A stretch of 42,542 bases of DNA, taken from NCBI GenBank assembly GCA_013298775.1, contig JAAFIV010000039.1:1-42542 (forward strand), given 5' to 3'. The notes under the pieces were generated by a model. The model did no database searches. It was not told the origin of the DNA and saw nothing but the letters and a program-made list of their open reading frames with translations. This DNA is from Ignavibacteria bacterium. Its GTDB lineage: Bacteria; Bacteroidota; Ignavibacteria; Kapaibacteriales; UBA4661. The position numbers and the translations under genes were made by a program. Position 1 is the first letter of the stretch. Every line of letters starts with the position of its first letter. Of the stretch, positions 7,901-13,932 are shown one piece after another.

Positions 7901-10108
7901 TTTGATGAGTACATCGCCGAACAAGGCTTTTTCGACCGCTTACTCGGACGACCGCAAGAAACGGCGTGGCGACCGCGCTTGAATGTCGTAAACTCGCCAG
8001 TGGTACGCAATTTCGACGCACTCCGGCAAATGCAGATGATGTGGAAAATTGCCGACAACGGCTTGCTCAATCCCACGCTGGATTGGTCTGTTTCTACCTT
8101 TAGCACGATGCTGAATTTTGAAACCGAGATACGAAGGGTGAATAATAGAGATACCTTGGTACAGCGCAGCAATGGCGAGGTGTTTGGGCGCATCTTCAAT
8201 ACGCAAACAAACCCAAGCTGGCTCAATCTCGGCGAGGAAATGCGCCATACGCAGAACTTTACGCTCAATTTTCGTCCGCGCTTTCCCGCTATCATGGGCG
8301 GCAATCGCTTTCTTGTGCCAACCTTGCGCTACACCTCTGCCTACGCTTGGGAGCGCGTCTTTACTGGCTCTGGCGACACGTCGCAAAACAACGCATTGAA
8401 CAAAGCCACACGCGTAGAAGCCGCATTAAATGGCGGTTTGACGCTACGTTTGAAGGAATTGATAAAAGTAATTCTCCCGCCAGAACAGCCGCAAAACCAG
8501 ACCGTACCGCCTTTCGGGGCAAATCTGAATGACCCCTTAGGACAGGCGCAATTGCTCACGGGCGCGAATCCAACGCAGCAAAAAAGCGATTCCGCAAAAG
8601 CAGCCGCAAACCCAGATTCTGTGCTGTTTCACAACATCGGACAAGGAATGGCACGCTTTGTACGAACATTGTGCGATTTCGAGCAAATTGGGTTCACCAT
8701 TCAGCAAAACAGCACGGCGAATAATAGCGGTATTCTGGGGAATCGGTTTGGTGGAACGGGCTTCGCATCAGGCATTGCGGGCTTGATTCCGCAAATTATC
8801 GAAGGGAGAGGTTTGGAAGAAGCTGGTCCAAGTATGGCGTATCAGCTAGGTCTTGTCCGTGAACCACATCAATACTTGCAGCTCAAGAATTTGCTTAATC
8901 TTTTCTCTCCCAATGATTCCGTCTTCGGTCTGCTGGGCGGACGGCGACCAAGCAACGCTGCCGTGCTAGACGCTTTCAAGCAAAACACCACGCTCGACCT
9001 TCGCATGCAGCGCGAACTCTGGCAAGGAACGATTTTGGAAATTTCCTCGGGCGCACGCAACGAGTACCGCCTCACAAAAACAATGATTACTGATGCTTCT
9101 GGCTTTATGCGCGAGAATGGGCGAAACATTTCTATTCCATCCAACGCGACGGAATTTTACACCTTCGACCGCACTATTTTGAGTGTTCCTTTTTTCAATT
9201 CAGCCGAGCTTGTTACTACTCGGTTTAACGAATATCAAGCATTGCGTAATCCTGGACGCGGAACAGACACAACCCAACGGCGACAAGGCGCAATAGACGA
9301 CATCAACGATGCGTTCTTTGACGGCTTCGATGCTTCTGCAACTCCCAATGAATCCGCCGCCGTGCGCCAAGCGCGGAAGGTGTATTTGCCGCTTGCGATA
9401 AACTTGGCTTTTCGCTGGAGTTCGCTCGACCAATTTGAGCCATTGAAAGGCATTCTCCGCTCTGGCACTTTGGAACACAAGTACGTGGCACGCTATTCCT
9501 CCACTGAGCGCGTAACAGGAGAGCGCAAAGCATCAGGAGAGGGCAGCACACGTATTTTCGATATGCAAAGTGTAACGGTTTCTTTTGAGCCGCTTCTGGC
9601 AATCAACGTGCAGTTCGATGATAAATTTGCCGAAGGGCTTTTGGGCGGCTCCATCCGCTACGACAACAAGGTGCAATACGGCATGAAATCATCGCAACCA
9701 ACGGTTATGACGCAAGAGCAAACGAACAATATCACTATTCAAGGCACGTACACACGGCGTGGATTCAAGCTCCCAAAGATTCCGGGCTTGGAGTTATTGA
9801 AAATGCTGGGTTCGGAAGTAAACATTGAGAATGATATTGAATACGGCTTGCAATTCAGCTACCTTCGCCGCACGACGCTCGCGCTGGACGTGATACCACG
9901 CGGCACGGCTCCAGTCCGCGTGATTGACGGCACAACGAAAATCACGGTGGAACTAAGCGCACGCTACACCTTCAGCAAACAGCTCACGGCACGAGCATTT
10001 GTCAGCTACGATGGTAATTTAGCCGAAGGCGCGGCAGTACCAGGCAGCAACGGTATCCAGCTAGGCATAGATTTCCGCCTGAATTTGAGCGGCGGACGGA
10101 ATTTTTAA
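1988..10108 (+). CDS. sprA: SprA/Sov-type outer-membrane translocon of the type IX secretion system
   Basis: SprA is the very large beta-barrel through which type IX cargo crosses the outer membrane; in gliding species it is also needed for motility. This protein has about 2706 residues, somewhat longer than the roughly 2400-residue flavobacterial SprA. After a long n-region (about 35 residues) there is a hydrophobic segment (GALLVLCCLFAPAALEA), read as a Sec signal peptide. Five copies of a YLLESP-like hexapeptide follow (residues 75-104). Family blocks include FGKPELRLNANIEGNIRLG near residue 320 and VYIDDFEGAQRNFSLGRQD near residue 995. Later regions are rich in alternating aromatic/polar strands, and the protein ends in a strand-like LRLN...GRNF tail. 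The ATG at 1988 is the first in the open frame and is placed correctly for the signal peptide. Partner T9SS genes and C-terminal-domain cargo are not in this window. Confidence 0.95.
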   Translation: MRYFPHHSLLFRALNSILLHRTLFSVSRREFAASVRGALLVLCCLFAPAALEAASLELVSIEMASLEMSFFEAEYLLKSPYLLESPYFLESPYLLESPYFLESSAWFEFSFLNAVTMSFPTEATVRTTSANSILANSTTASRTTTNANALYATNASFNAANIPLLSEPFVDIARFADSLGVRRSDALGGRNGSGVDGIPYNSSQGYSFQAMLEQNSRQNGNQNSNTAAQQSVRKSTGNPATDAASMRIRESLLGTSLRTGAQTYTLDEYVSARNEHLRRGLQDSIMHFYAFRKPLQAELASILTQSSNVSIPFPGNPLTTIFGKPELRLNANIEGNIRLGAAYNFPNNITPSANGQGQLSPLFTQSWQSNISASLGDKFSINLDNNTQRQFEFDNLLRFAYDGEPDEIFRRIEVGNVTLNSPSTFIAGSQALFGVRTDLQFGPVFLKLLYAQKRGQRKVASVKAGAVRQPVQLRAYDYASNNFFINSGHREVWKQYTTSAPAPPTTELASRMRVKEIEVWESTPDPRVQEAAEAVVVANIDSVIGANTAYPPEKYADTPQYPNVVGSLERGRFVRLPESRYFYDQNLGRLIIFNLRQTNTYGIAYRLEGDDLGDDRDITYGTFVRNVNLSRSARDSAATPTTTSQPTDSLLRLQMVYRPNMQPAFTALWQRQMMNVYQLGVQQVKPENTKLDIVYMNPRGNDSLQSLPAQYQSPEKLVTVFGVDKVNNKGSGPADGLMDLHLDYIFNAQRGELVFPSLEPFREGLRSFFRTKGRQESEADTLIYAMVYDTTRDAAKTDISRDRFIISGEVSGSSGNRIQIPNAFNLAPGSVKVKLNNSLLEEYTDYRIEYFTGVVEIINPNALALGANLEIEYEQNDVFQMANKQMMGLRLDLDTKPILRSRDLAVDFGITVMNYNQQVVTERIRLGEEPMDNTMIGADAKFTWNADWITKFLDWLPFYDTKAPSSITGSGEIAWMLPTPNRRASDVISDKGKPAVYIDDFEGAQRNFSLGRQDSQWRFASPPTDATDSIFPRAWGSNPQAVARYRGNLNWFQFFGGTEPIENIAPNRSVIRGGAQANGAEKVLEIAFDPKQRGIYNPNENFRDSLTYLAPANRALCDSILRTNPMAVSTYRSYSRRLGDTTRFTTRDSLLAAFHFDRTQGNRSKFLAETDSSKHIWGGFMRLLSPFNNNFDNDNVEYIEVVMKVIEGESDIITDATTGKKRPKARMYIDLGQISEDFIPNGNLDTEDGILPWSPIINGMITASEAKEDYGLDGIPNSLERLNLRAAADTIFTTSATRIAAATVVPTLFNPNAVRLDTLYNSVRNKAIALNNPDPVIRNETDPSRDDFAFTAQNTQFQFQRDSDFVRYNGVEGSTISDAGKFPDTEILNSNNGQTLMRSDAFFRYEVNLSTERTGTDAQIVNRVISKADNSLQYITYRIPIRKDFIKVGNPLFTNIQYARVFWKGGRIRARIADWRFVGSQWIRQPALLPGTREVDSRLQVGFVGVEDNSGSPEFYTSPPGVQRQTQLGNPDPNLRIALNEQALAITSEGLQAGQEHMVARFFRPFDVFFYRRLRMFFHGKGEADVGVRMDSIAVRDGNADPNRVNQGRTGVLAVLRFGVDTLNYYEYNAPLRKGWQQADIELAVLTSIKGVDSLARRGGLVSKLYPDSSQFIIRGSPTLTRLQYVAIGIRNNGTGQLSEVKLWANELRAIDPDLDSTAFRGESWAAVGNITAKFADVGSMTATLNITKPYFHRLEERFGTRNERTSLNVSSQFTLDRFLPADWAGSSLPITHTYTYSIDKPRFLPQNDIVVSSFVNGESSRERNQTTAQQAGYERFLRQSSETEVFEEQLSMQGVRLNVPIQFFFFTDFFNQLTHNFSYTRRSERSPVVLERSGFNWRAQTQYIRNFAQIPIRPFGWTDSIPEISFLKDWTLYFLPSNISLNVEFNRAQIGEALRGLATVQRSTTNGTVQFDEYIAEQGFFDRLLGRPQETAWRPRLNVVNSPVVRNFDALRQMQMMWKIADNGLLNPTLDWSVSTFSTMLNFETEIRRVNNRDTLVQRSNGEVFGRIFNTQTNPSWLNLGEEMRHTQNFTLNFRPRFPAIMGGNRFLVPTLRYTSAYAWERVFTGSGDTSQNNALNKATRVEAALNGGLTLRLKELIKVILPPEQPQNQTVPPFGANLNDPLGQAQLLTGANPTQQKSDSAKAAANPDSVLFHNIGQGMARFVRTLCDFEQIGFTIQQNSTANNSGILGNRFGGTGFASGIAGLIPQIIEGRGLEEAGPSMAYQLGLVREPHQYLQLKNLLNLFSPNDSVFGLLGGRRPSNAAVLDAFKQNTTLDLRMQRELWQGTILEISSGARNEYRLTKTMITDASGFMRENGRNISIPSNATEFYTFDRTILSVPFFNSAELVTTRFNEYQALRNPGRGTDTTQRRQGAIDDINDAFFDGFDASATPNESAAVRQARKVYLPLAINLAFRWSSLDQFEPLKGILRSGTLEHKYVARYSSTERVTGERKASGEGSTRIFDMQSVTVSFEPLLAINVQFDDKFAEGLLGGSIRYDNKVQYGMKSSQPTVMTQEQTNNITIQGTYTRRGFKLPKIPGLELLKMLGSEVNIENDIEYGLQFSYLRRTTLALDVIPRGTAPVRVIDGTTKITVELSARYTFSKQLTARAFVSYDGNLAEGAAVPGSNGIQLGIDFRLNLSGGRNF
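2210..2299 (+). repeat. 18-bp x 5 tandem repeat in the sprA N-terminus
   Basis: Five consecutive 18-bp units encode YLLKSP, YLLESP, YFLESP, YLLESP and YFLESS, just after the signal peptide of SprA. More degenerate LE/ME-rich sequence precedes them. The units differ mostly at third positions, which suggests an older but still recognisable expansion under protein-level constraint. Confidence 0.9.
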
Positions 10109-10131
10109 GGGATAGCAGGACTTTCGCAAAC

Positions 10132-10212
10132 GGCGCAGACAAGAGTGTGATGCGCTACCGCCCGCCTCAGTTTCTATCGGGCTTCGGTAGCACAGACACT
10201 CTTGTCTGTGCC
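10132..10212. terminator. Large stem-loop after sprA
   Basis: GGCGCAGACAAGAGTGT (10132-10148) pairs with ACACTCTTGTCTGTGCC (10196-10212) with one mismatch. An inner pair, GCTACCG / CGGTAGC, extends the structure. The right arm alone can also fold as CACAGACA-ctct-TGTCTGTG. It starts 24 bases past the sprA stop and could end transcription or protect the 3' end. No T-tract follows, so an intergenic repeat is an equal explanation. A further 7-bp dyad, CGCAAAA-cgagta-TTTTGCG, lies at 10234-10253. Confidence 0.55.
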
Positions 10213-10236
10213 GCATCTGTGCCGTATCTGTGCCGC
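10204..10236. repeat. 11-bp x 3 tandem repeat
   Basis: Three back-to-back copies of (g/a)tctgtgccg(c/t) lie between the sprA stem-loop and the promoter at 10281. The first copy overlaps the right arm of that stem-loop, which suggests slippage from the arm sequence. Confidence 0.7.
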
Positions 10237-10270
10237 AAAACGAGTATTTTGCGATAGTTTTCATCCGCTA

Positions 10271-10287
10271 TTGCAAATCATTTGCAA
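10271..10287. promoter_or_regulatory. Perfect 17-bp palindrome, putative Fur/Zur-family operator
   Basis: TTGCAAATCATTTGCAA is a perfect 8-1-8 palindrome. Its core has the 7-1-7 layout with an AT-n-AT centre known for Fur/Zur-family boxes, although the half-site sequence differs from the classical ones. It covers the -33 TTTG (10281-10284) of the promoter for the His-rich gene, a position suited to repression. The downstream genes look metal-related, so Zur is the favoured regulator. This is inference: no regulator gene is in the window. Confidence 0.6.
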
Positions 10288-10312
10288 AAAGCGTTTTTCT
10301 GTTGTAGATTTG
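10281..10312 (+). promoter_or_regulatory. Bacteroidota-type promoter of the His-rich protein/TonB receptor operon
   Basis: TTTG (10281-10284), a 20-bp spacer and TAGATTTG (10305-10312) together match the -33/-7 consensus (TTTG, about 20 bp, TAnnTTTG). The ATG of the next gene begins only four bases past the -7 box, so transcription should start at or very near the ATG, giving a leaderless or almost leaderless mRNA. Confidence 0.6.
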
Positions 10313-10316
10313 TGGA

Positions 10317-10742
10317 ATGCAACAGGCAACCACACATACAACCCGCACCGCACCAACGCCCATCTGGACGCGCTTTGTCGCAGCACTCGCGCTCATGCTT
10401 TTTTGCCTTGTACGCACTGCTGCCATTTCGCACTCGCACGCGCATCCCTACGAGGCGCAGCATCACAAAGCGCAGCATCACAAAGCGCAGCATCACAAAG
10501 CGCAGCATCACGAACACGATTCAGATGCACCGCATCATTCCGATAACGAGCCAGAAGAAACCTGCTCTCTTTGCGACCTTCTCGCACATTCTCCCCTAGA
10601 AAGCCCATCAATACTTGTCTTTGAAGCAAGCACGGTATCACTATTTGCAATTATCGCTCTTCCGAAGACAACTGCACCACTTTCTCGCACACCGCGCTCC
10701 CTCGCAGACCGCGCCCCACCTGCCTTTCCAGCTCTTGCGTAA
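10317..10742 (+). CDS. Small exported His-rich protein with CxxC motif
   Basis: This 141-residue protein has a positively charged N-terminus and one hydrophobic segment (residues 18-37), read as a signal peptide or membrane anchor. The mature part starts with SHSHAH, then four KAQHH-type pentapeptides (residues 46-65), HEHDSDAPHH, and ETCSLCDL with C83 and C86. The rest is a hydrophobic stretch and a Pro/Arg-rich tail. The His cluster plus CxxC suggests binding of zinc or a similar divalent metal in the periplasm. I recognise no named domain. Comparable short His-rich/CxxC proteins are known ahead of TonB receptors in Bacteroidota. The gene directly follows the palindromic operator and precedes the receptor gene by 94 bases, so the two are probably co-transcribed. 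It could also act as a metal buffer or a signalling partner of the receptor. Confidence 0.75.
   Translation: MQQATTHTTRTAPTPIWTRFVAALALMLFCLVRTAAISHSHAHPYEAQHHKAQHHKAQHHKAQHHEHDSDAPHHSDNEPEETCSLCDLLAHSPLESPSILVFEASTVSLFAIIALPKTTAPLSRTPRSLADRAPPAFPALA
10452..10511 (+). repeat. 15-bp x 4 tandem repeat encoding KAQHH
   Basis: Four near-identical 15-bp units (aaagcgcagcatcac; the first begins gag) give EAQHH and three KAQHH copies in the His-rich protein. The units are almost identical at DNA level, which points to a recent expansion. Slippage here would change the number of histidines without breaking the frame. Confidence 0.9.
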
Positions 10743-10754
10743 ATAACGCTCCTG

Positions 10755-10784
10755 CCGTCCTACCGCTTCTTCGCGGTAGAACGG
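10755..10784. promoter_or_regulatory. Intercistronic hairpin with TTCTTC loop
   Basis: CCGTCCTACCGC-ttcttc-GCGGTAGAACGG is a 12-bp stem with one mismatch in the gap between the His-rich gene and the receptor gene. The same TTCTTC (GAAGAA) loop appears in the susC-susD spacer. It may set the expression ratio of the two genes by mRNA processing or partial termination. Confidence 0.5.
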
Positions 10785-10835
10785 CTTCTCCGATATAGCT
10801 TTCCCGATACAGCATACCCATACAGCCCAGCATTC

Positions 10836-13337
10836 ATGCCACTTCCACGACACAGCCTCGCACTGTGCGCGTTGATACTCCTTTTGAGCAATACCACGCT
10901 CCAAAGCCAGATTCTACGCGGCACCGTGCGCGATGCTTCCAGCAACAAACCGCTTTCCGGCGCACGTATCCAACTCTTGGAAACAAGACGTGGTGCGCTC
11001 TCTGGGGCGGATGGCTCGTTTGTGCTGCGCTCCACACAAGACGCGCCAACGCTTCGCATTGCACTTTTGGGCTATCAAACTCTTGAAAAGCTCATAGAAT
11101 CTGGGTTGCAGGACACCATTACCCTTGACATTCGCCTGAAACCAAGCGCAGTGCGGCTTGGAACGGCACGTATAGAAACCGACCGCCTTGCTTCCGAAAA
11201 TATGCCAACACAAAATGTTACGACCGTCTCAGGACAAGAACTGGAGCGGCTTCGCGGGCAGACGCTTGGCGAAGCATTGCAAAATGTGGCAGGAATTACG
11301 CTACTGCAAACAGGCGCGTCCATTGCAAAGCCCGTCATTCGTGGGCTGCACAGCCAGCGCGTTATCGTCGTGAATGCAGGAGTGGCGCAAGAAGGGCAGC
11401 AATGGGGCGCGGAACACGCTCCCGAAATTGACCCCTTTGCAGCGCAGCGCATTGAGCTAGTACGCGGTGCGGCGGGCGTGGAGTACGGCGCAGGCGCGAT
11501 TGGCGGCGTAATTCGCGTGGAGCCGCGCCACATCCCGCATGGAGACTGGTTCAGTGGCGAAGCACAGATGGCACTTTTTAGCAATAACTCACAAGGCGCA
11601 TTGTCGCTGGCGTTGGAGGGCGGCAAGATAGAGATTGGCGAGAAAAACAGTGTGGTGCATTCGCTTGGAAATGGCTTCGGATGGCGTGTTCAGGGCAGCG
11701 CGAGGAAAGCGGGCGATTCCCGCGCACCAAACTACGTCATCGGCAACACGGGTTTTCAGGAAATAAACGGCTCGGCTGCCTTTGGCTACACGGGTGAGAA
11801 ATTCAGTATTGAAGCCTATTACTCGCTGTTTACGACTGAACTCGGTATTTTTCGCGGTGCGCACATTGGCAATTTGAACGATTTGCTCCGCGCTATCGAA
11901 ACAGGAAAGCCGCTTGTGAACTACGATTGGACGTATTCCATTCGCAACCCAAAACAGCAAATTTCGCACGACTTATGGTCGGTAAAAGCACGATATAATG
12001 CGGACTTTGGGCAATTCGAGATGCAATACGGCTGGCAGCAAAACAACCGCGCCGAGTTCGACAGCCACAATGCTCGTATTCGCAGCGATTCGGGCTTGCT
12101 TCTCGCTTCGCTGGAACGTCCAGCGATGACGCTGCAACTTACCACCTATTCGCTTGATGCAAAATTCCGCCACAAGCCGCTTGAAATCTGGCACAGCGAC
12201 ACGTCGTCCAGCGCACTCACGGGAGTTGTTGGCGCAAGCGGCATGGCGCAGTGGAACGTGCAAGGCGGCAGAACCTTCCTTATTCCCAGCTTCCAAGCCG
12301 AATCTGCGGGATTGTACGCAATCGAAACGCTCACGACACCTGATTTTACTGCCAATCTGGGGCTTCGCTACGATGCAAAGCAGATAGCAGTACGCGGCTC
12401 CTCCAGCAGAGGCATTCCCGACACAACGCAAGTATTTACGGGCTTTTCAGCCGCAGCGGGGATAAAGTATGAAATCGGAAGTATGAATTATGAAAAATCT
12501 ACGGACACCACCAACCAAGCAACCAAGCTCCAAGCAACCAAGACCCAAGTAACCAACGCACCAACAACCATATCGCTCAATTTTGGCATGGCGTGGCGTG
12601 CGCCGCTTGTGAATGAGCAGTTTTCGTTGGGGGTACATCACGGAACGGCGCAGTATGAAATCGGCAATAGTCGCCTTCAGGCAGAACGCAGTTACAGTGC
12701 GGACTTGACGCTTTCTCACACGGCGGAAACGCTGCGTTTTGAAGTGAGCGGTTATGCCAATGCGATTGAGAATTTTATCTACCTCCGCCCCGATGCTGTA
12801 AACCCCACCATTACTATTCGCGGCACATTTCCGACGTTTTTTTACACACAAACCTTTGCGTTGCTGACGGGCGCAGATGCAAGTTTTGATGCGGTGTTGG
12901 TAAAATTTTCTCACAATAATTCGTTGGTGCGCGTTGGCGGAACGGCTTCGCTGGTGCGCGGCACGAATATTACGGACGCAGAGCCGCTTATTTTCATGCC
13001 CGCCGACAGAGTGCGCGTGTTTATGCGATTTGAAGCACCGTTGCTCTTCGGTATGGAAAATGTTTTCGTGGAAGCCGCATCACTGCTGGTGCGGACGCAA
13101 GACCGTTTTCCGCAAAATGTGGATTACGCCGTGCCTCCTGCGGGATATGTGCTGTTTGATGTTTCGCTCGGAAGCACGGTGGAGGCACTCGGTACGCGGT
13201 TTTCGTGGAGTATTGCGGCGCGGAACATAGCAAATACGCCCTTCAGAGACTATCTCAGCAGGTATCGGTATTTCACCGATGATGCGGGTAGGAACGTGAT
13301 TCTGCGGCTTTCGGTGCCGTTTGGTGATGGGCGGTGA
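10836..13337 (+). CDS. TonB-dependent receptor, ZnuD-like subfamily
   Basis: An outer-membrane TonB-dependent receptor of 833 residues. It has a signal peptide (residues 1-24), a carboxypeptidase-regulatory-like beta-sandwich (about 26-105, starting ILRGTVRDASSNKPLSGA), a plug domain (about 125-235) and a 22-strand barrel to the C-terminus. The plug carries the block EGQQWGAEHAPEIDPFAA followed by RGAAGVEYGAGAIGGVI. The first of these is shared by Bacteroidota receptors often annotated as ZnuD-like zinc or iron-complex receptors. The substrate is inferred as zinc because of the His-rich gene upstream and the COG0523 gene downstream; heme, iron-siderophore or cobalamin uptake remains possible. 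A Thr/Gln/Lys-rich loop (around residues 550-580) contains a tandem repeat and is probably extracellular. The stop codon is 3 bases from that of the convergent yoeB-like gene. Confidence 0.88.
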   Translation: MPLPRHSLALCALILLLSNTTLQSQILRGTVRDASSNKPLSGARIQLLETRRGALSGADGSFVLRSTQDAPTLRIALLGYQTLEKLIESGLQDTITLDIRLKPSAVRLGTARIETDRLASENMPTQNVTTVSGQELERLRGQTLGEALQNVAGITLLQTGASIAKPVIRGLHSQRVIVVNAGVAQEGQQWGAEHAPEIDPFAAQRIELVRGAAGVEYGAGAIGGVIRVEPRHIPHGDWFSGEAQMALFSNNSQGALSLALEGGKIEIGEKNSVVHSLGNGFGWRVQGSARKAGDSRAPNYVIGNTGFQEINGSAAFGYTGEKFSIEAYYSLFTTELGIFRGAHIGNLNDLLRAIETGKPLVNYDWTYSIRNPKQQISHDLWSVKARYNADFGQFEMQYGWQQNNRAEFDSHNARIRSDSGLLLASLERPAMTLQLTTYSLDAKFRHKPLEIWHSDTSSSALTGVVGASGMAQWNVQGGRTFLIPSFQAESAGLYAIETLTTPDFTANLGLRYDAKQIAVRGSSSRGIPDTTQVFTGFSAAAGIKYEIGSMNYEKSTDTTNQATKLQATKTQVTNAPTTISLNFGMAWRAPLVNEQFSLGVHHGTAQYEIGNSRLQAERSYSADLTLSHTAETLRFEVSGYANAIENFIYLRPDAVNPTITIRGTFPTFFYTQTFALLTGADASFDAVLVKFSHNNSLVRVGGTASLVRGTNITDAEPLIFMPADRVRVFMRFEAPLLFGMENVFVEAASLLVRTQDRFPQNVDYAVPPAGYVLFDVSLGSTVEALGTRFSWSIAARNIANTPFRDYLSRYRYFTDDAGRNVILRLSVPFGDGR
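12516..12560 (+). repeat. 15-bp x 3 tandem repeat in a receptor loop
   Basis: Units caagcaaccaagctc, caagcaaccaagacc and caagtaaccaacgca lie in tandem in the receptor gene and encode a QATKL-like stretch. The sequence is polar and low in complexity, as expected of a surface loop rather than a barrel strand. Confidence 0.75.
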
Positions 13338-13340
13338 GGT

Positions 13341-13601
13341 CTATTCGTAATGATATTTACACGCCAGAACGAGAATGACATCATCCTGAACACGATACAC
13401 AAAGCGGTGTTCATCGGTGATACGGCGCGACCAACAGCCTTGATGCTGATGTTTCAATGGTTCAGGCTTGCCTGTGCCTGTAAATGGCGTTCGGCGGCAC
13501 TCTTCCACCAAACGCGCAATTTTATTGAACGTTTTGCGGTCGGTGTTTGCCCACTCGGTGAACTGCTCGAAGGCAATATCAGAGAACTGAATTTGTTTCA
13601 T
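13341..13601 (-). CDS. yoeB: Txe/YoeB family mRNA interferase toxin
   Basis: An 86-residue RelE-superfamily toxin; the family cuts mRNA at the ribosomal A site. The start at 13601 gives MKQIQFSDIAFEQFTEWA, the usual YoeB opening, and a length close to E. coli YoeB (84). Residues matching the YoeB active site are present: E47, R66, H84 and Y85 in the C-terminal KYHYE. The open frame extends to 13652, but that part lies inside the antitoxin gene and is not homologous to the family. The start overlaps the antitoxin's 3' end by 23 bases, a typical coupled toxin-antitoxin arrangement. It converges on the TonB receptor gene. Confidence 0.93.
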   Translation of the reverse strand: MKQIQFSDIAFEQFTEWANTDRKTFNKIARLVEECRRTPFTGTGKPEPLKHQHQGCWSRRITDEHRFVYRVQDDVILVLACKYHYE

Positions 13602-13890
13602 AGCTGCTAATAATCGCCTCGCTCGGATGCGCTCCAGCAAGAATTTTATCAATATCCACCGTGATGAGTTTGCCTTCTTCGGCGTGGCGCATAGACTCTA
13701 GCAAACGCGCATAATTAGCAGGATTGCTCATTAAAAATTCGGTTTCATCCATAGCGTCATCATCCTCAGAATGACCATTGGAAGCAGGCTGCACGGTAAT
13801 TGTCAGTTCTTTATCTCGAAAAAGCATTTTCACTGCTTCGAGAAACTGCTCATTCAATTCCGCAGCGTTTAGGCGAAAGGTTGTGTGCAT
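13579..13890 (-). CDS. YefM/Phd-like antitoxin partner of the YoeB toxin
   Basis: A 103-residue protein directly upstream of and overlapping the toxin gene. The N-terminal half (FRLNAAELNEQFLEAVKMLF) looks like a short DNA-binding or dimerisation part. The central segment is acidic and probably disordered (SEDDDAMDETEFL). The C-terminal MSNPANYARLLESM resembles the YefM/Axe tail (LLSSPANAERLLES) that wraps the toxin. It should neutralise YoeB and, with it, autoregulate the operon. A further C-terminal stretch (ITVDIDKILAGAHPS) is longer than in typical YefM. Confidence 0.82.
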   Translation of the reverse strand: MHTTFRLNAAELNEQFLEAVKMLFRDKELTITVQPASNGHSEDDDAMDETEFLMSNPANYARLLESMRHAEEGKLITVDIDKILAGAHPSEAIISSYETNSVL

Positions 13891-13932
13891 GGCTTTACGA
13901 TGAACAAAAAGAAAATTGGTGATTCTTGAATT

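Noticed and set aside
10452-10511. CRISPR-like array
   Set aside because: The units are contiguous without spacers and lie in a coding frame. No repeat-spacer pattern or cas gene was seen anywhere.
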